A DNA stretch of 64,000 nt. Source: Oikopleura dioica (Eukaryota; Chordata; Appendicularia; Copelata; Oikopleuridae). The notes beneath the pieces were generated by a model. The model saw only the letters and a program-made list of their open reading frames with translations. It searched no databases and was not told where the DNA came from. Positions 47,801-56,348 of the stretch are shown here, in pieces. Within the stretch, counting starts at the first letter, position 1. Each line of letters begins with the position of its first letter. The position numbers were made by a program, and so were the translations under genes. The stretch covers positions 12,532,501 to 12,596,500 of the forward strand of contig OU015568.1 in assembly GCA_907165135.1 (NCBI GenBank), in the 5' to 3' direction.

Positions 47801-48948
47801 CGATTTGAATTTCCTGTATTGCTCGGCCCAGGCGGCGAGGGTGAGGAACTCAGCGTCGTCGGGGGAGGAATAAAGGACACCGTGGTTGGAGAAGAGCCAG
47901 AACTCGGAGGAGGAAATCACGTCTGGAACAGTTTCTATATTTTGGATTCTCTTTGCTGATTTCTTACCAGAGTAAATCTTAAGGGACCTGGGCGAGCAGC
48001 GCTGAGCCAAACTTCACGCGCTCGCCGTTCTTCTTAGAAATAAGATTTTTTGAAATTTCTTTTTGTAAATTATATCTCCAAATCTTCAGCTTTCTTTTCC
48101 GATTCTAAGTTTTTCTCTATCATTCTTGGTTGATGAGCTAGCGAGAAAATGAGAAGCCCAACTTCAAAAGGCATCAAGTCTTGGAGACTAAATTTTTTCT
48201 TCATGAAACTAGCACCATTGAAAAGAGCGTTAAATTCTGAACAGATCCCACTCCATCAGCTAAACTAAATCTGTACAAACTGGAGATATAGGCCAGATAA
48301 ACAAGATAACTTAGCGCCCGCGCAGCGGGAATTATGTCCAGGAAGCCCAAAATAGCTAAATCGGAGCGTCCAGCCGCGCCGCGACCAGCTGCGCGCGCTA
48401 AGTAATTTTCTTAATCTGGCCTTACACGCCAATAAGTACGGACTTAGTTTAGCTGATGGAGTGGGATCTGTTCAGAATTTAACGCTCTTTTCAATGGTGC
48501 TAGTTTCATGAAGAAAAAATTTAGTCTGCAAGACTTGATGCCTTTTGAAGTTGGGCTTCTCATTTTCTCGCTAGCTCATCAACCAAGAATGATAGAGAAA
48601 AACTTAGAATCGGAAAAGAAAGCTGAAGATTTGGAGATATAATTTACAAAAAGAAATTTCAAAAAATCTTATTTCTAAGAAGAACGGCGAGCGCGTGAAG
48701 TTTGGCTCAGCGCTGCTCGCCCAGGTCCCTTAAAAAGATTTTGGGGTGAAACCTTTGTTATCAAGATAGTAAAAGGAATCCATTCCTATATCATAATGAT
48801 TCGATAAAACTTCTCCAGCTGGATACTTCCTTTTTAGAAAAGCAAACCCAATCTGTTTCTGAAAGCCTGCTCGAGTAAAGAGCTTGAAGCATTCCATCCC
48901 GTCATGGCCAGGTTTGAGTGCCTGCGGAGATTTTCGCCCGCCGCCCAT
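35829..48948 (-). CDS. Divergent dynein heavy chain, DNHD1-like, interrupted by mobile DNA
   Basis: Layout and residues follow a dynein heavy chain. The tail region (about 47.9-47.0 kb) reads WAEQYRKFKSLQKVKFF, and a 5.1-kb exon (46879-41765) holds the linker and AAA region. AAA4 and stalk coiled coil lie at 41.7-40.1 kb with the tip motif EEIRTYRKPPASVV; AAA5 to the C-terminus runs 37.7-35.83 kb and stops at TAA 35829. Only one good Walker A loop is seen (GPAGCGKS, about 42.5 kb); the AAA4 loop is degenerate (GRKTAAKT). Loss of nucleotide loops and the divergence point to the DNHD1 group, needed in sperm flagella in mammals, rather than an active motor. A 2.33-kb element interrupts coding sequence at 40063/37730. 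A junction near 41.77 kb needs a 35-bp intron. The chosen start, ATG 48948, is uncertain. Confidence 0.7.
37742..38000. repeat. Left GCCCGTGCCCG tandem array of the hAT-like element
   Basis: Degenerate units of about 35-45 bp combine cgggcacgggca with a ttcccgcgggca block, giving a strongly G/C-rich terminal domain. The same units occur in inverted orientation at the other end of the element. Confidence 0.85.
38215..38610. repeat. 24-bp tandem array that reverses orientation midway
   Basis: From 38218 to about 38455 the unit is close to gtcaatcccggcttctcaaa, repeated with substitutions. From about 38470 to 38600 the unit appears as its reverse complement (gagaagccgggatcgacgtt). The array is therefore a palindrome of tandem repeats. 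A frame stays open across it only because the unit length is a multiple of three. Confidence 0.85.
38609..39658. repeat. Inner inverted repeat of the hAT-like element
   Basis: The arm at 38609-38703 (containing ccacttccggtcgattctag and gtgtgacctatcaaattgatg) is repeated in inverted orientation at 39561-39658. Inside these arms lie two inverted arrays of the short unit aaacgtcggttt (38905-39026 and 39361-39556), separated by a very AT-rich core. Confidence 0.85.
38690..38900. mobile_element. Small nested insertion with about 20-bp inverted ends
   Basis: The sequence caaattgatgctcagaagat (near 38695) returns in inverted orientation as atcgtctgagcatcaatttg (near 38883). It splits the inner arm that is continuous in its partner at 39541-39580, as expected for a roughly 200-bp secondary insertion or duplication within the element. 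Confidence 0.55.
39866..40050. repeat. Right GCCCGTGCCCG tandem array, inverted relative to the left
   Basis: Units reading tgcccgtgcccg and cccgcgggaat are reverse complements of the left-hand array, so the two arrays can pair as long imperfect terminal arms of the foldback element. Confidence 0.85.
47979..48733. mobile_element. 747-bp near-perfect palindromic element with TTAA duplications
   Basis: The element 47983-48729 begins GGGACCTGGGCGAGCAGC and ends with its exact reverse complement. By eye the outer 285 bp of each arm (47983-48267 and 48445-48729) differ at one position; the central part is a more diverged inverted repeat. TTAA flanks both ends (47979-47982 and 48730-48733). No coding frame for a transposase is present. 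It sits inside an intron of the DNHD1-like gene (donor 48752, acceptor ending 47923); without it that intron would be about 79 bp. Confidence 0.88.
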
Positions 48949-49850
48949 TCTTCTTCTCAGACACTAAAAAATCAATTTTTGACGGAATAATGATCATAAA
49001 ACTTACATCTGCTGCTTTAGACGGGGTCAGATCATCTGGGAAAAGCGGCGGCAGTCGATCCCCAGCGGCTCGCTCGGCTGTCTGGTTTTCTGGCGGGCTC
49101 AGGCTCACGCCCGCGGCCTCCACCATCAATTTGAGCGACTGAAATATAAATAAAAATACAGTTATGTGTATGCAACTTTGTCAAATCAGCGGCCTTAGAA
49201 CAAATATTGACGAATCTACAATTTTCGCCACGCATACGGATAATTTACATATGCACTTGTACTGTTAATTTTACAATCTCCAGGTAAACATGCTACTTGT
49301 TCAATACTCGTGGAGAAAATGGCCAGATTTGCTGTCTCAAAAGATTTTTGAGAATATCTAGATATTATCGTATATCAAGAAAAGTTAGAACAAAAAGGAT
49401 GAAACCGTATGGTAGCTTGGTAAAATAAATAAAATAAGTTACCTGCTCCCATGGTGTTTCGAACTCGGCATATTCTGCGGCGACGCTTTTTTAGAGGGCG
49501 ACATTTTGTCTCCGTGGATTTTGATAAGCCCTATCTCTAACCGAATTTTATAGAGGTCATGAAGATACAGACTCTATTTTTCTTGTTTTATAATTTCAAA
49601 TTTGTTTAACCCCTTCCTTGCAGCAGCTTCTTCAAGTTGCGAGAGTTTTACTTGGCCAACAGTGTTCGCAGGTTCATACCGACTTTTGACAGCGTCGAGG
49701 CTTTTTGCGAGGATAGAAGTCTTCGGGTAATTTCGAACTCTCGGTTTTCCCGTCGGCATATTTCAATTTCACGAAGAATTTTTTCTCCGTTTTCTTCTTT
49801 CTTTAATTGCTCATAATTTTTCCCGAAATTGGTCTTCTTTCTTCCTCGGC
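48902..49850 (-). CDS. Coiled-coil exons upstream of the DNHD1-like gene
   Basis: Four exons can be joined on the minus strand. The first (about 49850-49650) is a charged helix reading EQLKKEENGEKILREIEICRR. The second reads LYLHDLYKIR, the third VAAEYAEFETPWEQ, and the next SLKLMVEAAGVSLSPPENQ, continuing to a TGA at 48902-48904. The last exon overlaps the start of the DNHD1-like frame (ATG 48948) in another frame. Either this is a separate small gene, or it is the N-terminal part of the dynein gene with one base out of frame near 48955. I cannot decide between them; no named domain is recognised. Confidence 0.4.
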
Positions 49851-50414
49851 TGCGCAGAAACTAATCTCTTGAAAAACAAACTCACTCCCCTCGGGCCATG
49901 TTCTAGAAAAATTCTGATTTTTAAGTTTTCTCCTCTGAGTAGGAGCTGAGAGCTGGGCGAAACTACTAACTCGATCCAAATCTAAACAAAAGCGAACGTA
50001 AAGCGCCAAAATTTGCGCTCCGCTCCAGCGATATTTTGATGTCTTGATGGGCCCTTGAGTGCCTTTACTTGCTACTGCTCCTTTTTCCCATGCTTTTGAG
50101 GGTTATTTTGCCTAGAACATTAGGCGTGATGCTGATTTTTAGAGCAGATAGATGTTTTGGTTGATTTTGGATAATTATTCAGGAAGCTGTCTTGAAATAA
50201 TGGTAACCATAGAGATTGGTGAGTTATTGGAGCTACAGGAATTCATTATTCTCACGTAAAATAAGCAACCTGGACCCGAATTAGCCTTTGGAACATTTGA
50301 ACCAAATCGGAACACTTCAACATGCAGTGCATGTCGTGCACGCAGACGATGTGAGAACATATCACCTGATCCACAACTCTCTCACAATAATTCGATCTTT
50401 TAAATTTTCACGAA

Positions 50415-51034
50415 ATGAAGGTTCTTCCGACTCTTTTTGCTTTTTCTCTCGGACTAGATGATATTTCTTTGTCTGTTTTGATTCAGTCGACTGTCAATCG
50501 GTCAGTAAGATTATTATTATTATTAAAATTGTGTTGAAAAGATGTGCGACTTTGGGAACTTCTAAGGAAGCCTGTGTTGCAAATGTGCGAACACAAATTG
50601 TCTCGACATATTATATCCCTACAACTTGCTCTTTCGCCGAAAACTGGACAACAGTCGGGAAAAATTCAAAGTGGTGGGGCAAGACAGAAGGCTACGGAAT
50701 CATCGGATGTGGAGATATTACAAACGCTGAAATCGACCAAGGCGTCTTCGACAGTTACGCGAACAATGGCTACATCAACTGCTGGGCCGCTGGATCAGGC
50801 CAAAAATACAATGATTGCGTAGTGGAAGAACTTGAAAAGGGCGCTCCGTGGATTTGCCCGGGCACTAGAACTGCGCATTTTCTCGTCGCCGAACCAGGTT
50901 TGCCATGATAAAAAATATCTTTTTTTTTTTCACGAAACAAAGGAACCGACATGTACTGGGATGGTCATGGCGGTGGATACTCGGGTACAAAGTACTTTGA
51001 TACTGTCGGCTACTGCGTTGGAATTGATATCTAG
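50415..51034 (+). CDS. Small secreted Cys/Gly/Trp-rich protein
   Basis: Exons 50415-50500, 50543-50897 and 50943-51034 join through two GT-AG introns of about 40-45 bp. The start codon leads a hydrophobic signal peptide (MKVLPTLFAFSLGL). The mature part, roughly 160 residues, contains spaced Cys residues (CATLGTSKEAC, GCGDI, NCWAAG, NDCVVE, WICPG, GYCVGIDI) and many Trp, Tyr and Gly, with a C-terminal MYWDGHGGGYSGTKYFD. This looks like a disulphide-bonded extracellular protein. I do not recognise the family; a lineage-restricted epithelial or house-type secreted protein is possible. No transmembrane segment is seen. Confidence 0.65.
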
Positions 51035-51158
51035 TGAATATAATTTCACAATTCACCGCTCAAATAAAGAAATTGACAAAAGTAATTCGAAGTGTGTAAA
51101 TTTTATTAAAAAAAAAAACAGTTTGTGAATGTTTAAGCTGCAAGGATGGTTTGTCGAA

Positions 51159-51928
51159 TTAGAAAAGGTGTGACCAGCAAATTCCTTCTCCAATCGAGAG
51201 CGCTTTAAAAATCAGTTCATCTTCGAGCGAACCACAGATGAACTCGTCTTTTGACAGTTGCCAATCTCCATCCTGCAAAATAATCAAATACTGCTAGCTA
51301 ATTAACTTAAGAACCAAATCATGCGCCTCAAAAAGGCGATCGACTCTGAGCTTGTGGTAGTGCTCACATTCTCCATCGAGATCTTCCTCGCCAAACATGC
51401 AAAGAATCGCTTCAAAAAGCTCCGTGACATCGCCATATGCAATTTTCCCTTCATTTCCATTATCGTAGATCTCAAATGCCACTTATAAATAAATATTTAT
51501 CTTCCTAAAAAATAGCATTACGTTCGAGCTTATCATGCGGCTTTCCCTTGGAATGGAGAGACAGCGCTTGTAGAAACTCAAGAAACGTCAGTTCCTCTGT
51601 GTTTTTCTCGTCAAATGCGTTGAAAACGAAACTTATAAAAATATCATATTTTCCTTTTTTTCACGAACTTAGTGAAGGTCTCTGCATCGGAGTCAGGGAA
51701 GAACTCTTCATAAATCTCCATGAATTCTTTTCTTGTCAAAAAGGGTTAGCTTTCATCGATTGCTCTTATAAAAAAAACTGTCATAAAAACCCTACTCAGA
51801 ACTTTTTTGTAACAGCTTCTTGGAAAACAGGACATGTACCAAATCTTGATCTCATCAATAGTCCACAAGGTTTTTTCGGCCAAGTCTCTCAGTTTTTCTG
51901 GAGAAAGAGTTGATTTTTGTGCTCCCAT
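51159..51928 (-). CDS. EF-hand protein of the neuronal calcium sensor type
   Basis: The start at ATG 51928 reads MGAQKSTLSPEKLRDLAEKT, matching the N-myristoylated head of the NCS/frequenin family, whose members sense calcium at membranes. Five exons follow with introns of 40-60 bp. EF-hand regions are visible as NPFLTRKEFMEIYEEFFP, FVFNAFDEKNTEELTFLEF, AFEIYDNGNEGKIAYGDV and DGDWQLSKDEF. Several loop positions are altered (for example DEKNTEEL and DNGNEGKI), so some sites may not bind calcium. The C-terminus ends ICWSHLF at TAA 51159-51161. Orthology within the family is unclear. Confidence 0.75.
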
Positions 51929-52371
51929 TTTTCTCCTGTGGCTTTTCGAGTCTCTTCGTGCTTATATTGCCCTGCGAAATAATGAACCCTAATAACTGTC
52001 AGTTGAAAAAGTAGGTTACTCTTGAGAAATCCGCCGTTCAAGATTTACCGTATTTTAAGGAAACAGTTTTGGCAAATTGCCGGTCTTTGATGAGTTCTCC
52101 AGATTTACTGGGAAATCCCCGTAACCAGCTTCAAAATAAACCCTTCGACTGTACTTTTTGCTTATAATATTTATTATTAGAATATTGCACATGATCAGAA
52201 GATAAATGTACAGCGCATGAGAAATAAAAATAGTTAAGAAACGAAAAAAGGAACTGTGCTCACCAGTAGGAAGATCGGGTAGAATTGAAATGAAGAAAGT
52301 AAGTATATATTTTTGCGGTTTGAAGGGGCTAGAGTTTGTTTTTTCAATAAGTGTAATAAAGCTAGTCTATT

Positions 52372-55259
52372 TTAGTCGGCTTTTCGCGCTCCTAGTTTCA
52401 TTGCTCCTGATTTTTTCATTGCGCGTTTTCTAAATGAAAAATATTTAGAACGATCTTTATGTTTGAAATTTTACTTTTCATTCTCAGCTTTTCTCGCCGC
52501 CAGTTTCGCCTCCCTTTCTGCCTTTTTCTTTGCTGCGGCTGAGGTGGCCCCTGATTTCGAGGAACTGTTCCAATTATCCGTATCCCAATCATCTCCGGCG
52601 CCCCATCCGCTATTGTCGTCATTAAAACCAGAGTTGAGGCCTGTGTTGCTGGTCTTCCTTGCACTTGTCTTCGAAACTTGCTTAGTAACTGATTTTTTCA
52701 CGGGGATTATGGGTTTCGCAGGCGCATTCCAATCATCACCCCAGTCTGCATCCTCATCGTCAAGCTCTTCCGCGCCCCATCCTTCAGGGTGAAAATACAT
52801 TCATACAGAAAATTGGAAAAGATGAAATTCAATTCAAATCAAAATCAACAATGATTAAAAGAATCTTGTGCGAAAACAGTGAGTTCGTGCTTGTGTTAAA
52901 AGTCCATGCAAAGAGGGTTAAAATGTATGAAAATTCAATTCAATTATTAGAGCGAATGTTAATTTCACGCCCTTACCCCATCCATTGCCTTCATCTTCCG
53001 ATGCTTCTTTCGTTTCTGGAACGATGGCGTCCCAATCGATTTGATTTGGCTCCTTTTTCTGAAGCTTCATTCCTCCACTGGAAGAAGTCTTTGGCTTCGG
53101 CGGGGGAGTAGATTGGGCTGCTTGCTGATGACTCGTGCCACTAACAACGATTTCTGTTGGAACTTCTGGAGCGGCAGGGCCGGCTTCAGGGCCTTTCTTG
53201 AGCTTAGAAGCGGCGGCAGTAGCAGCAGCCATTGTCATGTTCATTGCCGCAGAGGCAGCCCATGAGCCCCAGCCTGAAGCGGCTGAAGCATTGTCGGAAG
53301 AAGCACTTGTTGACGAGCTACAATTAGTTCTCAAAATAATTGCAATCAAAGGGGTTTTAAACTGTTCGAACTGTTCCTGACTCCTCCAGTTTTATTTGGG
53401 GTCGCCTGTCTCGCTTCTTTTGGCAAGTACTGAGCAGCTTCTTCTGGATCATCCGAAATAATCTTCAGTTTCTTTACAAAAGTTGCCAAAACTTCAAATC
53501 CCGAATCCCGGACCATCTTTTCCGCGTCACATAAAGACTGTGAGACAGCCGGAATGATTCTTTGAGCAATTTCTTGTGGCGTATAAATTTCTGAGTTTTC
53601 CATCATTGCTTTCAACCCAGCTGATCGAGCGGGAGGGAAAGGATCCTTCAGAGCTCGCGCGAAGGCGGAGAGTGCAACTTTTTGACGAGTTTCTTTGTTC
53701 AGATATTTGAGGATCTTCCCTAGGCAGATTGTGGTGTTAGTTCGGATAGGGCCCTGGTCATCTTTGGCTTGAAGTTGAGCGAAGTGAGTCATGAGTTTCG
53801 TGTTGAGATTCTTGTCGTCGAGTTTGTCAGCAATGTGAAGAATGGACTAAAAAGGGATAGGGAATGATTTGAAGGAACAAAGATTACTTTGACTGTAGCT
53901 TCACGAATGAGAGGGGCAGAGTCGTGGAAACCAGCGGATAAGGGTACGAAAATTTGGTTGTTGATGACATCTTTTTTGAGGTGGATAACAATGTGCTCGA
54001 TTTGGCGAAGAAGAGCTATTCTCGTCGCTCGATCACTGGACGAAAACATTTTCACTAGACACGGGACGATTTTCTCCTAAAATAAGTTAGGCGGCGAAAA
54101 TGGATTGAAAACGGACCTGATATTCACTTTCTTCAAGCAATTGGCCAAGTTTGAAAATCGGCCCGAGCGCTGCAGCTCCCGCATCTCCGAACTGATAGGC
54201 ATTGAGTAAAATGGGCAGAATTTTAAACCGAGCATAGTCTTTAGGAAAGTGGTCTAAATTCTTTCCCAGTCGTTCGAGAAAGGCCGTTCGGATATCTGCG
54301 TCTTTGATTTGCAGTTCGCCCAAGAAAAGGTTACAATCGACGAACATGTTGTCCATGAACTGTTTTCGCTCACGACAATTGCTGATGAATGTTTCTGGAT
54401 TGGGTCGTTTCTGAGGATTTGCGGAAACGAGCTCGGCCCAGTGAGGCAGGAGATTCTTGGGTATCCTTCCGACGTCTCTTAGCGAGTTTGCAGTGTGCAT
54501 CGTTCCATTAAAAGACTCCCAAATCAGACAACCAAGCCCCCACATATCAGAGGACCATTTACAACTTCTTTTTCGAGATGCCTTCTCTGGTGGGTCGTAT
54601 TTTTCAAGCCCGTGGGAAACTTTGATAGGAGGAGAGTCGTTTTCTCCAAACATGTAATCGAGGCCCATTAGTTTCCATTCACCAGCTCGATCTACGTAAA
54701 TCGACGACATGCACACATTGTTGTGTATTAAATTGCAGTTGTTGACGAGAAAACTGTTCAGGATTTTCAAGATTCACTCTTCCATAATTCCAAGAGTAGA
54801 AAAACCCGTTCCTGAGGCCGGCAACAACCTGATGAAGACCCCAAGCAATGGCCATGCCAATTTCTGTCTCGTCATCGAGCTTTTCAAGATAGCTCGAGAG
54901 TGGGATTACAGGCTCTGTAACGATGTAGATCGCTTTTTCGGATTCCAGACAATCTTGAAAAAGACTGAAAAAGAAGCTCGATTTCGGACAGAGTTACCGA
55001 TGTATGTGACGATATTCGGATGGCGCAGGGTCTTTATCCTCTTGAGACAATTCTTAGCAACTTCAGTTGTGACATCGGAGCCAGTCTTTGGATCGTAGTT
55101 GAAGACAGAAACTTTCGTGTGTGGCGCCTTTTTCAGCTTGCCTTCGTGAATCGTCCAAATCGACTGGGCCGCGTCGAGGCCGGGAATTCTCTCGCCAACT
55201 TCATAGGCGAAAGAAGCCGTGGGATCACGAGTTAAAAGTCCTGATAGATACGAAGTCAT
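52372..55259 (-). CDS. SCYL1: N-terminal kinase-like protein SCYL1
   Basis: SCYL proteins are pseudokinases that bind COPI coats and act in Golgi-ER traffic (family knowledge). ATG 55259 directly follows TTTTGCAG. The pseudokinase domain includes LKRIKTLRHPNIVTYIG, and its later lobe reads DMWGLGCLIWESFNG. HEAT repeats follow (LLRQIEHIVIHLKKDVINN, ARSAGLKAMMENSEIY), then an acidic/Trp-Asp region with DDWDTDNWNSSSK, a Lys/Ala coiled coil and the C-terminus MKLGARKAD, the RKxx COPI-type tail of SCYL1, stopping at TAA 52372-52374. The catalytic HRD and DFG motifs are absent, as in the family. Exons are short with introns of 40-60 bp. Confidence 0.9.
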
Positions 55260-55357
55260 CTGCAAAACATTTTTTTAGTGAAAGTGGACTTGTATTCACG
55301 AGATTTTTATTTTTTGACTTTTTCAAGTTGAAATGTTGGCAGTTAACAAAAACACTT

Positions 55358-55905
55358 TTATTTCTTCTTTTCGGCTTCTTTTCTCGCCTTTGTCAGCTAA
55401 AACAATCATCAGGAAATGAAGATGAAAGCTTGACTTTACCTTTGCCACGGGATCATCATCAGAATCTTCGTCCGAGGAGCTGGAACTATCCGACGAACTA
55501 GAGGAACTCGAGCTACTGGAGCTGCTGCTGGAGCTTTCCGCTGGTAATCCTTTCTTGATTCGCTTTTCGCGGATCTTCTGTGCGATTTTTTCATCCTGCT
55601 TTCTTTTCAGTTCTTTTTTCAACTCTTTCGTTCGCGAATCTCTGGAATAACTGTCAATAAAAGGAAAACAGGGGTAGATTTTACCGCTGGAGGTATTTTC
55701 GTTTGTTCGAGCATTCGTAAGACCAGTGGCCGTAGTCGAGGCATTTTTGGCATCTGACATTGCTCTACAAATTTGATAAAATGTCTATTAGAATTAAATA
55801 GGGCTAACTTATTTATAGAATATATTGTCAATATAAAACCTTGTTGGTCTCTTTTTGTCGTCTGAGCAAAGTATTGACCCAGTGCGGCCTGGATCCTCCC
55901 GACAT
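55358..55905 (-). CDS. ZCCHC10: CCHC zinc-knuckle protein ZCCHC10
   Basis: ATG 55905 starts MSGGSRPHWVNTLL; the next exon carries VRCQKCLDYGHWSYECSNKR, a CCHC knuckle nearly identical in spacing and wording to ZCCHC10, followed by KRKYLQR. A Lys/Glu-rich helix (ELKKELKRKQDEKIAQKIR) and a long Ser run ending DEDSDDDPVAK come next. The last exon gives LTKARKEAEKKK before TAA 55358-55360. The head-to-tail gap to SCYL1 is about 100 bp on the same strand, short enough for co-transcription. The cellular role of this family is poorly known; nucleic-acid binding is inferred from the knuckle. Confidence 0.88.
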
Positions 55906-56348
55906 AACAATTATCGAAAGCCACCTGAATTTAAACACTTTCATCCACTTTGTAAATTACTTGTTTTTTCTTGAGGATAACTGGCAAATATAAGACAAAT
56001 ATAATAAGTAACGCAGAAATACGCACAACTTGGCAAAGGCAGTAAATGATCAGTCTACAGAAAGTAAATGAATGAACTTATTCAATTATTTAATTTTTCA
56101 ATTTAGAGAATGGAACTCAAATTTTTGCTTCATTTTTTGTAGATTATAAAGCGCTTATTAAATTATAATATTTTAATAAAATATAGTGATATTTATTTAG
56201 TTTAAATTAGAATAGTTTTTAAGTGCGTAATAAATTGAAATTGTGGAAAAAGTAAAGATACAACGATAGATATGTTTTGTTTGTTGTTGTTTGAAGAAGT
56301 AAGGCCTGAAAACAAAATAGAGAAAGAAAGAAAGTTTAAAATTTCAAA
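55906..56348. other. Intergenic region, very AT-rich
   Basis: About 440 bp between ZCCHC10 and the 3' end of the kinase gene; it holds the ZCCHC10 promoter and probably the kinase gene's 3' untranslated region. No other feature seen. Confidence 0.4.

Noticed and set aside
47979-48733. TTAA palindrome as a disruption of a dynein coding exon
   Set aside because: The restored empty site still contains a stop, whereas a donor and acceptor outside the element join the flanking exons in phase; it is best placed in an intron.
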